Origin: Actinorhabdospora filicis
Lineage (GTDB): Bacteria > Actinomycetota > Actinomycetes > Mycobacteriales > Micromonosporaceae
Assembly: GCF_030269765.1 (NCBI RefSeq)
Contig: NZ_BSTX01000002.1
Location: 591,379-655,378 of the forward strand
Direction of reading: 5' to 3'
Length of the DNA stretch: 64,000 bases
Position 1 is the stretch's first letter. The number at the start of each line of letters is the position of its first letter. Shown one piece after another: positions 16,886 through 25,225 of this stretch. A program made the translations under genes and the position numbers. The notes below the pieces were generated by a model that saw nothing but the letters and a program-made list of their open reading frames with translations, searched no databases and was not told the DNA's origin.

Positions 16886-17086
16886 CTAGATCTCTGGCAC
16901 GGCAGGGGGAGTGGACCCGGTATCGGGATCCCGGTCATTGATCAGCCGGACCGCCCGCAGCAGCTGACACGGATGCGCGGTTCCACAAAGGACGCAGGCG
17001 CCGCCGAACGGCCCGTGGTCGGACTCGGTGCGCCACAGACTCTCGGCGTCGGCCCGCCGCAGCGCGGCGAGAATGTCGACCGTCAC
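16886..17086 (-). CDS. Small CxxC protein, hypothetical
   Basis: 66 residues with a zinc-knuckle-like pattern CVLCGTAHPC near the middle. The ATG overlaps the stop of the next upstream small Cys gene (17083-17370) as ATGA, so they form a pair. Such small proteins often accompany the XRE/DUF397 genes that are divergent here. I do not recognise a named family. Confidence 0.65.
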   Translation of the reverse strand: MTVDILAALRRADAESLWRTESDHGPFGGACVLCGTAHPCQLLRAVRLINDRDPDTGSTPPAVPEI

Positions 17087-17370
17087 GGCCGCCTCCTCGG
17101 CTCACGCCCGAGCTGAGCCAGCCGCCACGCCCGCACCACATCGGCACAAGGCCGCGGCGCGTTGTCCCGCCCACACCAGTCACAGCGCGCGTAACCCGAC
17201 CCCACGGGCGGAACCCCGTCCGCGGCATGCTCGGCCACGACCTCGACCAGATAGACCTCGCCGGCGATCCGCGCGGCCCAACGCATCCGCTCGGGCCGGG
17301 TGTGCCTGGTGCGCAGGACGCGAAGCGCCCGCTCGACACGCGCGGAGTACCTCTTGCGGAGTTCTTCCAT
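17083..17370 (-). CDS. Small CxxC protein, hypothetical, coupled to the next gene
   Basis: 95 residues from the ATG at 17370, preceded by GGGA at a suitable distance; the frame is open further upstream but without a better start. It has a helical, Arg-rich N-terminal half (ELRKRYSARVERAL) and a C-terminal CDWCGRDNAPRPC pattern similar to the knuckle in the following gene, suggesting the two are distant paralogues or partners. It lies divergent to the XRE regulator at 17640. Confidence 0.6.
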   Translation of the reverse strand: MEELRKRYSARVERALRVLRTRHTRPERMRWAARIAGEVYLVEVVAEHAADGVPPVGSGYARCDWCGRDNAPRPCADVVRAWRLAQLGREPRRRP

Positions 17371-17639
17371 TTGCGGATCCCACCCCTCATGGACACGCGA
17401 TCGAAACGGATCGAAATTGCCGGACCCGTCGTGCTGATCAGGTTCCACATTGGTCGCCACAGGGGGTGACTTCAAGAACGCCCTCGGGTATTTTCCAGTC
17501 TGAATCACGTCGTCTACCAGGCAAAACAGTCGAGCTATCGTCGTGAAACAACCGGGGTGCGTGAAAGTACCCCTGTTTCATCACGACCCGAAAAGCACCC
17601 GGCGACCCGACGCCGGACGACTGCCGAAAAGGAGCAGCA

Positions 17640-18527
17640 ATGCCGAGCCCACTCGTCCGCCACCGCCGCCTCGCCACCGAACTCCGCGCCGAACGAGCCC
17701 GGGCACACGTCACCGCCGCCCAGCTCGCCAAGAAGATCCACCAGAGCGTCCCCACCGTCACCCGCCTGGAACGCGCCACCACGCGCCCGGACATGGCGAT
17801 GGTCATGGACTACCTCGCGGCCTTGAACATCACCGGCGACCGCTGGGAGGAGCTCGTCGAGATGGCCACCCAAGCGCGCGAGCGCGGCTGGTGGGACGAC
17901 TACCTGCCGGAGATCGGTACACGCCAAGCGATGTACGCCAACCTGGAGTGGGGCGCGAAGACGATCACGGAGTACCAGATCCACGTGATCCCAGGGCTGC
18001 TCCAGCTGCGGGAGTACATCACCTTCCGGTGGAGCTGGGACGAACTGACCGTGGCGGACGCCGATGGAGTCCGGAGCCTCCCGCCGAAGATGATCGATGC
18101 CCGCCTAGTGCGACAGCGAATGCTCGCCCGCCAGAACGGGCCGCGCTACACGGCGCTGATCGAGGAGGGCGCCATCCGGCGTCTATCGGCACCGCCCGCG
18201 GTGATGGCCCGTCAGCTCCGGCACCTCATCCAGTACGTCGACGGCGACCGCATCACCGTGCGGATTCTCCCGCTGGAGGCGGATCTCCGCGACTACTGGC
18301 TGCCCAGGTCACCGGCCGTCATCTACACGTACGACAGTGGAGACCCCGACACCCTGGCGATCGACACGGAGATGATCGATCACGTGACCACCGAGGCCGA
18401 AGCGGTAAGGCCCTACGCCGAGCTGTTCCGCCGACTCGAATCGGCGTGTCTGGACCCGGTGAAAGCGGCCACCCTGCTGGCTACCATGGCAGATGATCTC
18501 GCGACGCGATCGGGGAGTGGTGATTGA
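17640..18527 (+). CDS. XRE-family regulator with DUF5753 domain
   Basis: 295 residues. The N-terminal helix-turn-helix (about 10-65, including TAAQLAKKIHQSVPTVTRLE) is followed by the DUF5753 region (WDDYLPEIGTRQAMYANLEW, then IHVIPGLLQLREY). These proteins pair with DUF397 genes throughout actinomycetes and regulate development-linked or secondary-metabolite genes; some pairs behave like toxin-antitoxin or regulator-cofactor modules. The stop overlaps the DUF397 start as TGATG, so the two are coupled. Confidence 0.93.
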   Translation: MPSPLVRHRRLATELRAERARAHVTAAQLAKKIHQSVPTVTRLERATTRPDMAMVMDYLAALNITGDRWEELVEMATQARERGWWDDYLPEIGTRQAMYANLEWGAKTITEYQIHVIPGLLQLREYITFRWSWDELTVADADGVRSLPPKMIDARLVRQRMLARQNGPRYTALIEEGAIRRLSAPPAVMARQLRHLIQYVDGDRITVRILPLEADLRDYWLPRSPAVIYTYDSGDPDTLAIDTEMIDHVTTEAEAVRPYAELFRRLESACLDPVKAATLLATMADDLATRSGSGD

Positions 18528-18724
18528 TGGCGGACTTCCGAGCTTGGCGTAAGGCGACGGCGAGTACCGGCGCGAGCAGCAACTGCGTGGAGGTCTCGGG
18601 TTCCCTCGAAGGACTGGTCGCCGTCCGCGACAGCAAGTCTCGGCACACTGGACACTTCGAGGTCAGCACTGCGTGCTGGCGGGGCCTGGTCGCCGACCTG
18701 AAGGCCTCACGACTTGAACGGTGA
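18527..18724 (+). CDS. DUF397 small protein
   Basis: 65 residues. The pattern WRKATASTGASSNCVEVS, then VAVRDSKSR, then an F...W.GLVADLK end is the DUF397 signature. The ATG at 18527 overlaps the XRE stop. The partner is the XRE/DUF5753 protein immediately upstream. The 3' end overlaps the convergent MazF-like gene by 18 bp. Confidence 0.93.
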   Translation: MADFRAWRKATASTGASSNCVEVSGSLEGLVAVRDSKSRHTGHFEVSTACWRGLVADLKASRLER

Positions 18725-19225
18725 CCGCCCTGGCCAGAGGCGCAAGCGTGGTTCTTCAATGATCCAGCCTGTGGGGTGCCGGGACTGAACGACCGCCCAG
18801 GTGCGTCGGCTGCACATTCCGGCGCACTTGAGTAGTCCTCCCGGGGTGAGGACGACGTATTCCCTGAGGTTGACGAAGCTGTTGCCTCGGGCGCGAGGAT
18901 CCCAGTCCTGGGTCCGGTAGACCTCCTGATAGCCCCGATCGTGGCGGCGGTCGCGGCTGGTCATGGGTAAGGCCACGACATGGTCGGCGTGAGTGCGGAT
19001 GATCAGGCAGGGCCGGTCCTTGTAACCCGTGCTGTTACGGAATCCGACCCGCGCCCACCAGATCTCACCGGGTGCCGGATGGGCGTACCAGGTGAGGTCG
19101 GGTGGGTGAGGCAGCAGCACCTGCCGATGAGGGGCGCGGCGGAGCCAGGCCACCGCGACGCTGATGGCTATGGCGCCGAACTGGACCGCCAAACAGATCC
19201 AGCTTGTGGGAGCGCTTTCGTCCAT
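18707..19225 (-). CDS. Membrane-anchored MazF/PemK-like protein, copy 1
   Basis: 172 residues. One N-terminal membrane segment (AVQFGAIAISVAVAWL) is followed by HPPDLTWYAHPAPGEIWWAR, matching the PemK/MazF fold start (PxxGEIWWaxV), then KDRPCLIIRTHADHVVALP. MazF-type proteins are RNases, but these anchored versions have no visible antitoxin gene, so toxin activity is not established. The ATG at 19225 is chosen over a TTG at 19267. A paralogue of identical length lies 145 bp upstream. Confidence 0.8.
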   Translation of the reverse strand: MDESAPTSWICLAVQFGAIAISVAVAWLRRAPHRQVLLPHPPDLTWYAHPAPGEIWWARVGFRNSTGYKDRPCLIIRTHADHVVALPMTSRDRRHDRGYQEVYRTQDWDPRARGNSFVNLREYVVLTPGGLLKCAGMCSRRTWAVVQSRHPTGWIIEEPRLRLWPGRSPFKS

Positions 19226-19369
19226 TCCTCGATGCTCACGCTGGAGGAGGTGCGGCGCATCATGCAAAGAATGATCGAGATGGTTCGCTCCGCGCCCTGG
19301 TTGCTCGGCCCGGTTTGTGCGCCTAGCCGTGTGAGCGGCAACCGCGTGGATGTTGCCGGCGCCCAGGCC

Positions 19370-19888
19370 TCACGGCTTGAACGGGGACCGGACCGACCGA
19401 CGCGGCCTGCGGACCACATCCACGACCCAGCCCGTCTTGTGCCTCTCCTGAACCACCGCCCACGTCCGCCGACTGCACACCCCCGCCCGCCGGAGCACGT
19501 CCTCGGACGTGAGGTCCACCCGCTCGGTGAGCTTGACGTAGCTGTTGCTCTTGGCCCGCTTGTCCCAGTCCCTGGTCTGGTAGATCTCCTGGTACCTGGC
19601 GTCATAGCCGTAGTCGCGGCTGGTGACGGGTAAAGCGACGACGTGGTCGGCGTGGGTTCTGATGATCAGGCAGGGCCGGTCCTTGTAGCCCGTGCCGTCG
19701 CGGAAGGCGACCCTGGCCCACCAGATCTCCCCGGGCGCCGGGCGGTCGGCCCACGTCGGATCGGGCGGGTGAGGCAGCAGATGGGAGCGGCGGGAGTTGC
19801 CGCTCACCCACAGGACTCCAAGGACCACGGCCGCGAGGGCGAGCACCGCGCCGACGACGCCGGCGGTCTCGCTGAATCTGGAGAACAT
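19370..19888 (-). CDS. Membrane-anchored MazF/PemK-like protein, copy 2
   Basis: 172 residues from the ATG at 19888, same length and layout as the neighbour: membrane segment (VVGAVLALAAVVLGVLWV), then RPAPGEIWWARVAF, KDRPCLIIRTHADHVVALP and CSRRTWAVVQ. The cytoplasmic domains are close in sequence while the membrane segments differ, as expected for a tandem duplication followed by divergence. There is no antitoxin-like ORF next to either copy. Confidence 0.8.
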   Translation of the reverse strand: MFSRFSETAGVVGAVLALAAVVLGVLWVSGNSRRSHLLPHPPDPTWADRPAPGEIWWARVAFRDGTGYKDRPCLIIRTHADHVVALPVTSRDYGYDARYQEIYQTRDWDKRAKSNSYVKLTERVDLTSEDVLRRAGVCSRRTWAVVQERHKTGWVVDVVRRPRRSVRSPFKP

Positions 19889-20238
19889 GGGCTCATGTTC
19901 AGGCCAGTCGAGTCGGAGCGCATCATGCATCCGCCAACCTGGCATGGAGCAAAACGTCTCAGCCCCGGGACGGGGCGTGGTGCAACCGACCGGTGCGCAT
20001 CAGCCGCATCGCAGCGGTGAGTCGCCGACTCATTCGCCAAGCCTGGACAGACCCTGTGTCCACTGTCGCCATCGGCGATGCACAGGGGAGGTGGGGCCAG
20101 AACTCACTCGTGATCATGAATGGTCGGACCAGGTGAGCCGGGGTAAAAGGTCGCCGAGCATGGGGCAACTTCCGCTCCTCAAATCAGCTAGCCTCGCCTG
20201 GAGAACGTGACCACACGATCCTGTATTCAGGAGGTCTG
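19889..20238. other. Intergenic stretch, no gene recognised
   Basis: About 350 bp between the second MazF-like gene and the small Cys-rich gene. Both strands give only short open frames of shadow type. It should hold the promoters of the two divergent genes; I see no repeat or convincing consensus beyond the AGGAGG ribosome site at 20229-20234. Confidence 0.5.
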
Positions 20239-20418
20239 ATGAAGGCACTGAACGCGATCGCCGACCGGATGGTCGGCCTGTTCGTCCCAAAGGCCACCGC
20301 GACCGCGGCCGGTTGTGCGAAGTACCAATGCTGGGGCTGCGACCTCTACCGGTGCGGGTTTGACTGGGCGACCGGCACGTGCGGATGTGAACCCTGGGGT
20401 GGCGACGGCTGCTGCTAG
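20239..20418 (+). CDS. Small Cys-rich orphan protein, leader-plus-core family, member 2
   Basis: 59 residues. Leader-like start MKALNAIADRMVGLFVPKAT, AxA motif (ATA, 21-23), then eight Cys at 26, 31, 34, 39, 48, 50, 58 and 59 with Trp at 32, 43 and 53, ending Cys-Cys. AGGAGG lies four bases before the ATG. The last 15 bases up to and just past the stop (GGCTGCTGCTAGCCG) are identical to those of member 3. A 7-bp stem at 20427-20459 follows. Flanked by transposase remnants on the right; no modification enzyme is adjacent. Confidence 0.82.
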   Translation: MKALNAIADRMVGLFVPKATATAAGCAKYQCWGCDLYRCGFDWATGTCGCEPWGGDGCC

Positions 20419-20461
20419 CCGTCAGCGGCGGCCCTGCGATCCATTAGCCCTCGGCCGCCGA

Positions 20462-20750
20462 CTACAGCGTGGCCTTGTCCGCGTATTCCACCGTGCACTC
20501 CCGAAACCCGAGGTGGTCCCGGATCTGCGCCTTGTGGAAGCGGTTAGTTCGCCCAGTCCACTCGTAGAGGCCACGTTCAGCCGGCTCTACTTGCATCTGA
20601 CGAGCGACGAACTCCACGATCAGGGGCGGCAGATCCCGCGACTTCTGCGGGAAACGACCACGCGACGAATAGAACTTCAGCAGCAGAGCAGGCCCGAGTC
20701 GAGTAGCCCCCGTCTTATTGCCAACGAGATGCCGCTCGGCGTCTAGGTGT
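20462..20750 (-). pseudogene. Tn3-family transposase fragment (N-terminal DUF4158 part)
   Basis: About 96 codons resemble the N-terminal domain of Tn3-family transposases: VGNKTGATRLGPALLLKFY, then GRFPQKSRDLPPLIVEFVAR, then YEWTGRTNRFHKAQIRDHLG and FRE.TVE. The rest of the roughly 1000-residue protein is missing: a TAG ends the frame at 20462 and the upstream side runs into IS1182-like sequence. It marks an old transposon broken by a later insertion. Confidence 0.8.
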
Positions 20751-20759
20751 CTGACGCCG

Positions 20760-21500
20760 TCGGGGATCTTTGGGGCTATCCGGTTGCGCGCCATGATCGT
20801 GGCCTGGGATGCCCTGCCGGTCGAGAAACCCCCTGCGAGGCGGTCGGTCGCCGAGGCGCATGCCGTGGCCATGGACGAGCTCGCTGATGGTGCTCTCGAC
20901 ACCTGCGCGCATCGCGTAGTGCGTCGCCCATGCCCGGGTCTGTTGTTCGGCTCGGGCATGGGCCTGGGGTTCGAACAACGGACGCGGTGGGAAGGTGATC
21001 TGGCGGGTGCCGGCCCGAGTGCGGGCGGATTTGATCGGGCACTGGCCACAATCGCGTTTGGAGAACTTCACTCCGGCCAGCGGTGCGATCGAGGGCGGGG
21101 TCAGCCACTCGCGGCCGACCTTGCCTTGCGGGCAGATCGCCTCTTGGCGCTGCCAGTCGATCCGGCTCGGGAAGGAACCGTGCGGCGCAGCGCAGCAGTA
21201 GGTAGGTGTCGTCGCCGGTGTACTTGGGACGGGTGGGGTTCTTCCTGAACCTGGCCGCGCGCCCATATCGCTGTCCCCATTCCCCGGTGACCAGCGCGAT
21301 CAGCTCCTGCGGTGCCATGGCGTGCAAGTTCTTCCAGGGCGGCGCGCATGGCCTCGGTGACCAGCTCCAGGCGCGTGAGGTCGCCGACCGCGGCGACGAT
21401 GTGGGTGGAGTCGCTGCCGTCCGCGGGGTTGACCAGGCCGGCGGCCTTGATGCGTTCCAGCGCGAGGTTGAACTGAGCCACCAGGCGCGCCACTGAGCTG
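20760..21500 (-). pseudogene. IS1182-like transposase remnant, frameshifted
   Basis: Pieces of an IS1182-like DDE transposase appear in successive frames. Near 21490-21310: VNPADGSDSTHIVAAVGDL and RLELVTEAMRAALEELA. Near 21170-20840: DWQRQEAICPQGKVGREWL, KRDCGQCPIKSARTRAG and MRAGVESTISELVHGHGMRL, the last being the typical C-terminal acidic motif. At least two frameshifts and truncated ends make it non-functional. It abuts the Tn3 fragment. Confidence 0.75.
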
Positions 21501-21603
21501 CATGAACACGCTGGGAGGCATGGCAGTCCCCATCGACGTCGCCATGCCTCTCATCTCGGGAAGCGCAAGATCCCCGACAGCGTCGGGCTCTCAGCCACAG
21601 CAC

Positions 21604-22573
21604 GCGTCACGCGGTCACCGGGCAGGAGGCTCAAGGCGATGGTGACGTGTGGACCAGCCTCTCGATCGGGTTGAGGCGCGTAGGGCGGCTAAGGACGGCC
21701 GCCAGGCAATCCGCGAGGGTCACACCGACCCATGCCGGCAACCGATACCGGCCCAGCGCTGCCACATGATCCATCGTGATCCCAGGCCGAGCCGGTGACC
21801 AAGCCCCGGCTTGCAAGGCGGGAAGTCCGCGCGAGGGGGCGGGGAAGACCTCGCGCCGGGCCTGGAGGCGATCGGTGTCCAGGTCTCGCCAGTGGCGCCG
21901 ACGAGGCGGTGCGGTGCGCCGGGTCTCCAGGGGACGCGTTCGAAAATCTTCAGCGGCCGCGGTAGACATTGGTTTCAGGTCGTGCTACCTTTTCTCTCGT
22001 TGGAGAGCAAGAGAGTCCATGCGGGGCAGCAGAGACTAGTTGCCCGGAAGTGTGAACTGGCAGGTCAGGCGGATCGAGGCCGGTAAGTGCAAGGGGCTTC
22101 GGACGGTGGCTCTGCCAGCGGTCACGACCGGTGGCCGCGGAAGTGGATTTCCGGAAAGTGTTCGACGAAGTGGCAAGTGTCATGCGGGTTACGGCCGGGC
22201 GCGTCGCCAGGTTCGTGGCCGGTGACTAGGGGTGGCGTAATTCCAGGCCGCTCGACAGAAAGCAGAGGTACCGGTTCGGGCGTCGCCCGGGCCAAGGCGG
22301 TCAGCGAGCAGGGCCGTGCGAGTTCAGTGATTTCAGGAAAGGAGTTCCAACGCCATCGTCAGATCGCCCGCGCCCGCTGAGATATTCGCCGCGCGGACAT
22401 CGCGGCACCACCGCTTCGAAGGTGGTCCGCGGTCACGACTACGCGATCGCGCCCGACACCCACGAGGTGCGGCACGCGCACCGGCTGGTATCCGCCGGTG
22501 AGATGGCGTTCGAACGATTCCGGGCCCCGGCGCGCTCCGCGCCGGGGCCCCTCACCCGTTTCGGGAAGGTTCT
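21604..22573. other. Gene-poor stretch with element flank remnant
   Basis: About 970 bp without a convincing gene. Positions 21764-21801 match 24073-24110 at 33 of 38 bases, and 21813-21842 match 24204-24234 with one gap and two changes, so this looks like a shortened copy of the flank that follows the ISL3-like remnant. The rest, up to the hairpin at 22522, has only short open frames. Confidence 0.5.
22522..22550. terminator. Perfect GC-rich hairpin upstream of the merR-like gene
   Basis: A 13-bp perfect inverted repeat (GGGCCCCGGCGCG at 22522-22534 against 22538-22550) with a 3-base loop, ending 23 bp before the next ATG. It may end transcription from upstream or act in the 5' leader of the MerR-type gene. 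Confidence 0.65.
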
Positions 22574-22912
22574 ATGGGACAACCAGCACACACCACGCCC
22601 CCCGGGGCAAGCACCAGCGACAAACTCGATGACGACGACTACCCCGCCTACACCATGGGCCGGGCCGCAGAACTCGTCGGCGTCACCCAGGCCTTCCTGC
22701 GAAGCCTGGACACCGCCAACCTCATCACCCCGCAACGCTCCAGCGGAGGGCATCGCCGCTACTCCCGCTACCAGCTGCGCCTGGCCGAGCGGGCACGCGA
22801 GCTCGTCGACCAGGGCACCCCGCTAGAGGCGGCCTGCCGGATCATCATCCTCGAAGACCAGCTCGCCGAAGCCCAGCGCATCAACGCCGAACGCGAGGCC
22901 GGCACCGGCTGA
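22574..22912 (+). CDS. MerR-family HTH regulator, small
   Basis: 112 residues. A disordered acidic N-terminus is followed by a MerR-type helix-turn-helix: [39 protein letters not shown], then a coiled helix [16 protein letters not shown] for dimerisation. There is no C-terminal sensor domain. The family is widespread in actinomycetes. AAGG lies four bases before the ATG. It stands alone between transposase remnants, with a strong hairpin just upstream. Confidence 0.88.
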   Translation: MGQPAHTTPPGASTSDKLDDDDYPAYTMGRAAELVGVTQAFLRSLDTANLITPQRSSGGHRRYSRYQLRLAERARELVDQGTPLEAACRIIILEDQLAEAQRINAEREAGTG

Positions 22913-23069
22913 GCCCCCAACGGCATCCGCCCGCGGGAGACCGGGCCCCGCCCTTCCACAGGCCACCCGGTCCCCGCAACCGGCACGACAACCGGGCACC
23001 GACACCGCCCACGCCCTCGCACATAACAGCGCTCGCCACCGCAGGCACTCCTCAAGCCCCTACCCGATC

Positions 23070-24079
23070 ACGCCCGGCGGGCGGCGAGGCCGCTTGTGCG
23101 AGGGTCACCTTCGCCGAGCAGATCGAGGGGCTGACAGTCGCGCGGCAGGCGCAGCGGCCGTTGCGCGATGCACTGACCCGGATCGCGTTGCCGCCGGGCG
23201 GCCGGGCCGGTGCCAGGCTCGCCTTCGGCCTGGCGATGAGCGCATCCAGGGACAGCCAGCTGCGCTTGATCCGGGCGCTGCCCGACCCGCAGCATCAAAC
23301 ACCCCGGGCGCTCGGCGTGGACGAGTCCGCACTGCGCAAGGGCCACACGTATGCCACGATCCTGGTCGATGTCACCGCCCGTCGCCCCATCGACGTCCTC
23401 CCGGAGCGCTCCACCGACTCCTTCGCCGCCTGGCCGTCCAAGCGACGCGGAGTCCAGGTGATCTGCCGAGACCGCGCCGGATGCTATGCCGAAGGCGCTG
23501 TCCGCGGCGCTCCGAAGCCCCTCCAGGTCGCCGACCGGTGGCACTTGTGGAACAACCTCAGCACCGCTGTCGAGAAAGTCGTCCGCCGCGCCCATGCCCG
23601 CCTGTGGCCGTGTGACGACCGCGAGATCGTCGACCTGGCCGTCCCCCAACGGACGCCGGGCTGAAGGCGTCCATCGCCGATTCACCGCGGTGCGTCACCT
23701 GGCCGATCTGGGGTGGACCATCACCGTGATCAGCACCGAGCTCGGCCTGGATCGCAAGACGGTCCGCAAATACGCCGCCAGCGCCGACGTCAACGAGCTC
23801 TTGGAGTCAACCCCAGCCCGCCGCACAGCAGCCTCACCGCCTACCTGCCGATCGGCTATCAAGGGTCGAGCCGCAGCGCCGGCAGATTCCTGCACCCGCT
23901 GCGCGGCAGCGAAACGACAGAACCCGAGCCGGCACCGCCGTCGATCCGAGAGTTGACCCGCTGGCTCACCCGCCACCCCAACACCCTCACCCGTCACCAG
24001 ACTTTCGTCCTGGACGAGGCATGCCGCCGCAACCTGGAACTGGCCCGCACCAAATACGGACCCAGCGTTTTCACATGAT
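23070..24079 (+). pseudogene. ISL3-family transposase remnant, frameshifted
   Basis: The first frame, from about 23085 to a stop at 23664, carries [50 protein letters not shown] and [11 protein letters not shown], all typical of ISL3 transposases. The Zn-finger N-terminus is missing. A second frame (about 23660-23830) continues with HLADLGWTITVISTELGLDR and KTVRKYA; a third frame carries the C-terminal part to a stop at 24078. Two frameshifts and a missing 5' end make it inactive. Confidence 0.82.
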
Positions 24080-24383
24080 CCATCGAAATCCCAGGTCAAG
24101 GCGGTGACCATGCCCGGTGATGGCAACTACTGCCTCGCCTGCTCTGCGAAGCGGAGGCCGAACCGCGGCCGTCAGGTCGCCAGAGGCGGGGAGTGCCCTG
24201 TAGGCAAGTGCGGGGAGTCCGCGCGAGGTGGCGGCGGGTGTCGTTCTGTTCATGCCCGGCCGACCGTTTAGCCTGGCAGGTGCCTATGCCGGGGCGTGAT
24301 CCCACACGCCCGGGGCGAACATGTGTGCGGTCATGGGCGGGTGCTGATCCGGAAACACCACTCCCGACCCGGCGCGGCGACCG

Positions 24384-24587
24384 ATGGTCATGTGGCACAC
24401 CACCGGCGGCGGCCACACCATCACCATAGGCCGAACCGGCTCCGACTCCGGCTGGGACGTCGAACACACCAGCCTGCATGCCCAAACCACGCTCACCTGC
24501 ACCAGCGAGAGTGCCGCGCGGATACTCGCCGACCGCCTGCGCGCCACCGTCCCCGGGCGCTGCTGGTGGGAACACGAGGCGACCTGA
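24384..24587 (+). CDS. Hypothetical small protein
   Basis: 67 residues, unrecognised. The frame has strong G/C at third positions and a non-random composition (TGGGHTITIGRTG, ARILADRLRATVPGRCWWEH), which suggests it is or was coding. No good ribosome site is visible, and the flanks are mobile-element debris, so it may be a fragment of a larger gene. Confidence 0.35.
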   Translation: MVMWHTTGGGHTITIGRTGSDSGWDVEHTSLHAQTTLTCTSESAARILADRLRATVPGRCWWEHEAT

Positions 24588-25225
24588 TGGGACTCGACCC
24601 GCACCACATGGACATGCGGGAACCACCACGCCCGCGTAGCCGACCTGCCCACCATGGTCGCGACATCCCCGCCGACGCAACCGCCGATGATGACCCTCGG
24701 TGTGCGGGCCTGGGACCTCGACCTCACCACTCCCCGGCCCGCAAGGCTCCTGGCCTGGTACCGCGACCGCGTCACCGGCACACACACATCGGCCTGGTGG
24801 AATGCCCCATCAGCACCGGCAACGGCCTCCACCTGATACGCCACCACCTCCTGGTTCCCGAACACCACCTGAAACCCAGCACGAACCGAGATAAGGTCAA
24901 CCGTTCAACCGTTCAACCGTGTGCGTGGTGCTGGTCAACCGACGACCCCACAGTGGGCGTGAGGCCACACAGGCCTGCTGTCGCGGTTACGGCAACCCAG
25001 GGGCTGGGGGCGGCCGGGCACGCGTTATCAGTAGTCACTTTCGTGGCTGGAGCGGGTGTGTCGGGGCAAGTGGGGCCGTGATCGGCCGCCTGTTGGCGTC
25101 CTCGAACCGTGTGGGCACCGCGAGGACATCGGTGGAAATGCCGTTGTCGGCCTTACGTAGATGAGTGGTGGCGGACCTGGTCGCCGCCGGGTACGGGCGC
25201 TCCGGCACCTGCTAGAGCCAGGCTC
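24588..25225. other. Gene-poor stretch before the STAND gene
   Basis: About 640 bp. Short frames on both strands, one (24654-24836, plus) with fair third-position GC, but none with a start, ribosome site and recognisable product. A small tandem repeat of CAACCGTT occurs near 24900. I see no RNA gene. Confidence 0.4.

Noticed and set aside
20239..20418. Member 2 of the Cys-rich family as a metallothionein
   Set aside because: Eight Cys in 59 residues might bind metal, but the shared leader with AxA end and the aromatic residues between Cys fit a processed peptide better, and the other members have only four to six Cys.
22422..22826. Plus-strand frame before and through the MerR gene
   Set aside because: It crosses a perfect 13-bp hairpin and overlaps most of the MerR gene in another frame; no ribosome site.
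24904..24919. CAACCGTT tandem motif as an iteron or origin
   Set aside because: Only two or three short copies and no replication gene nearby.
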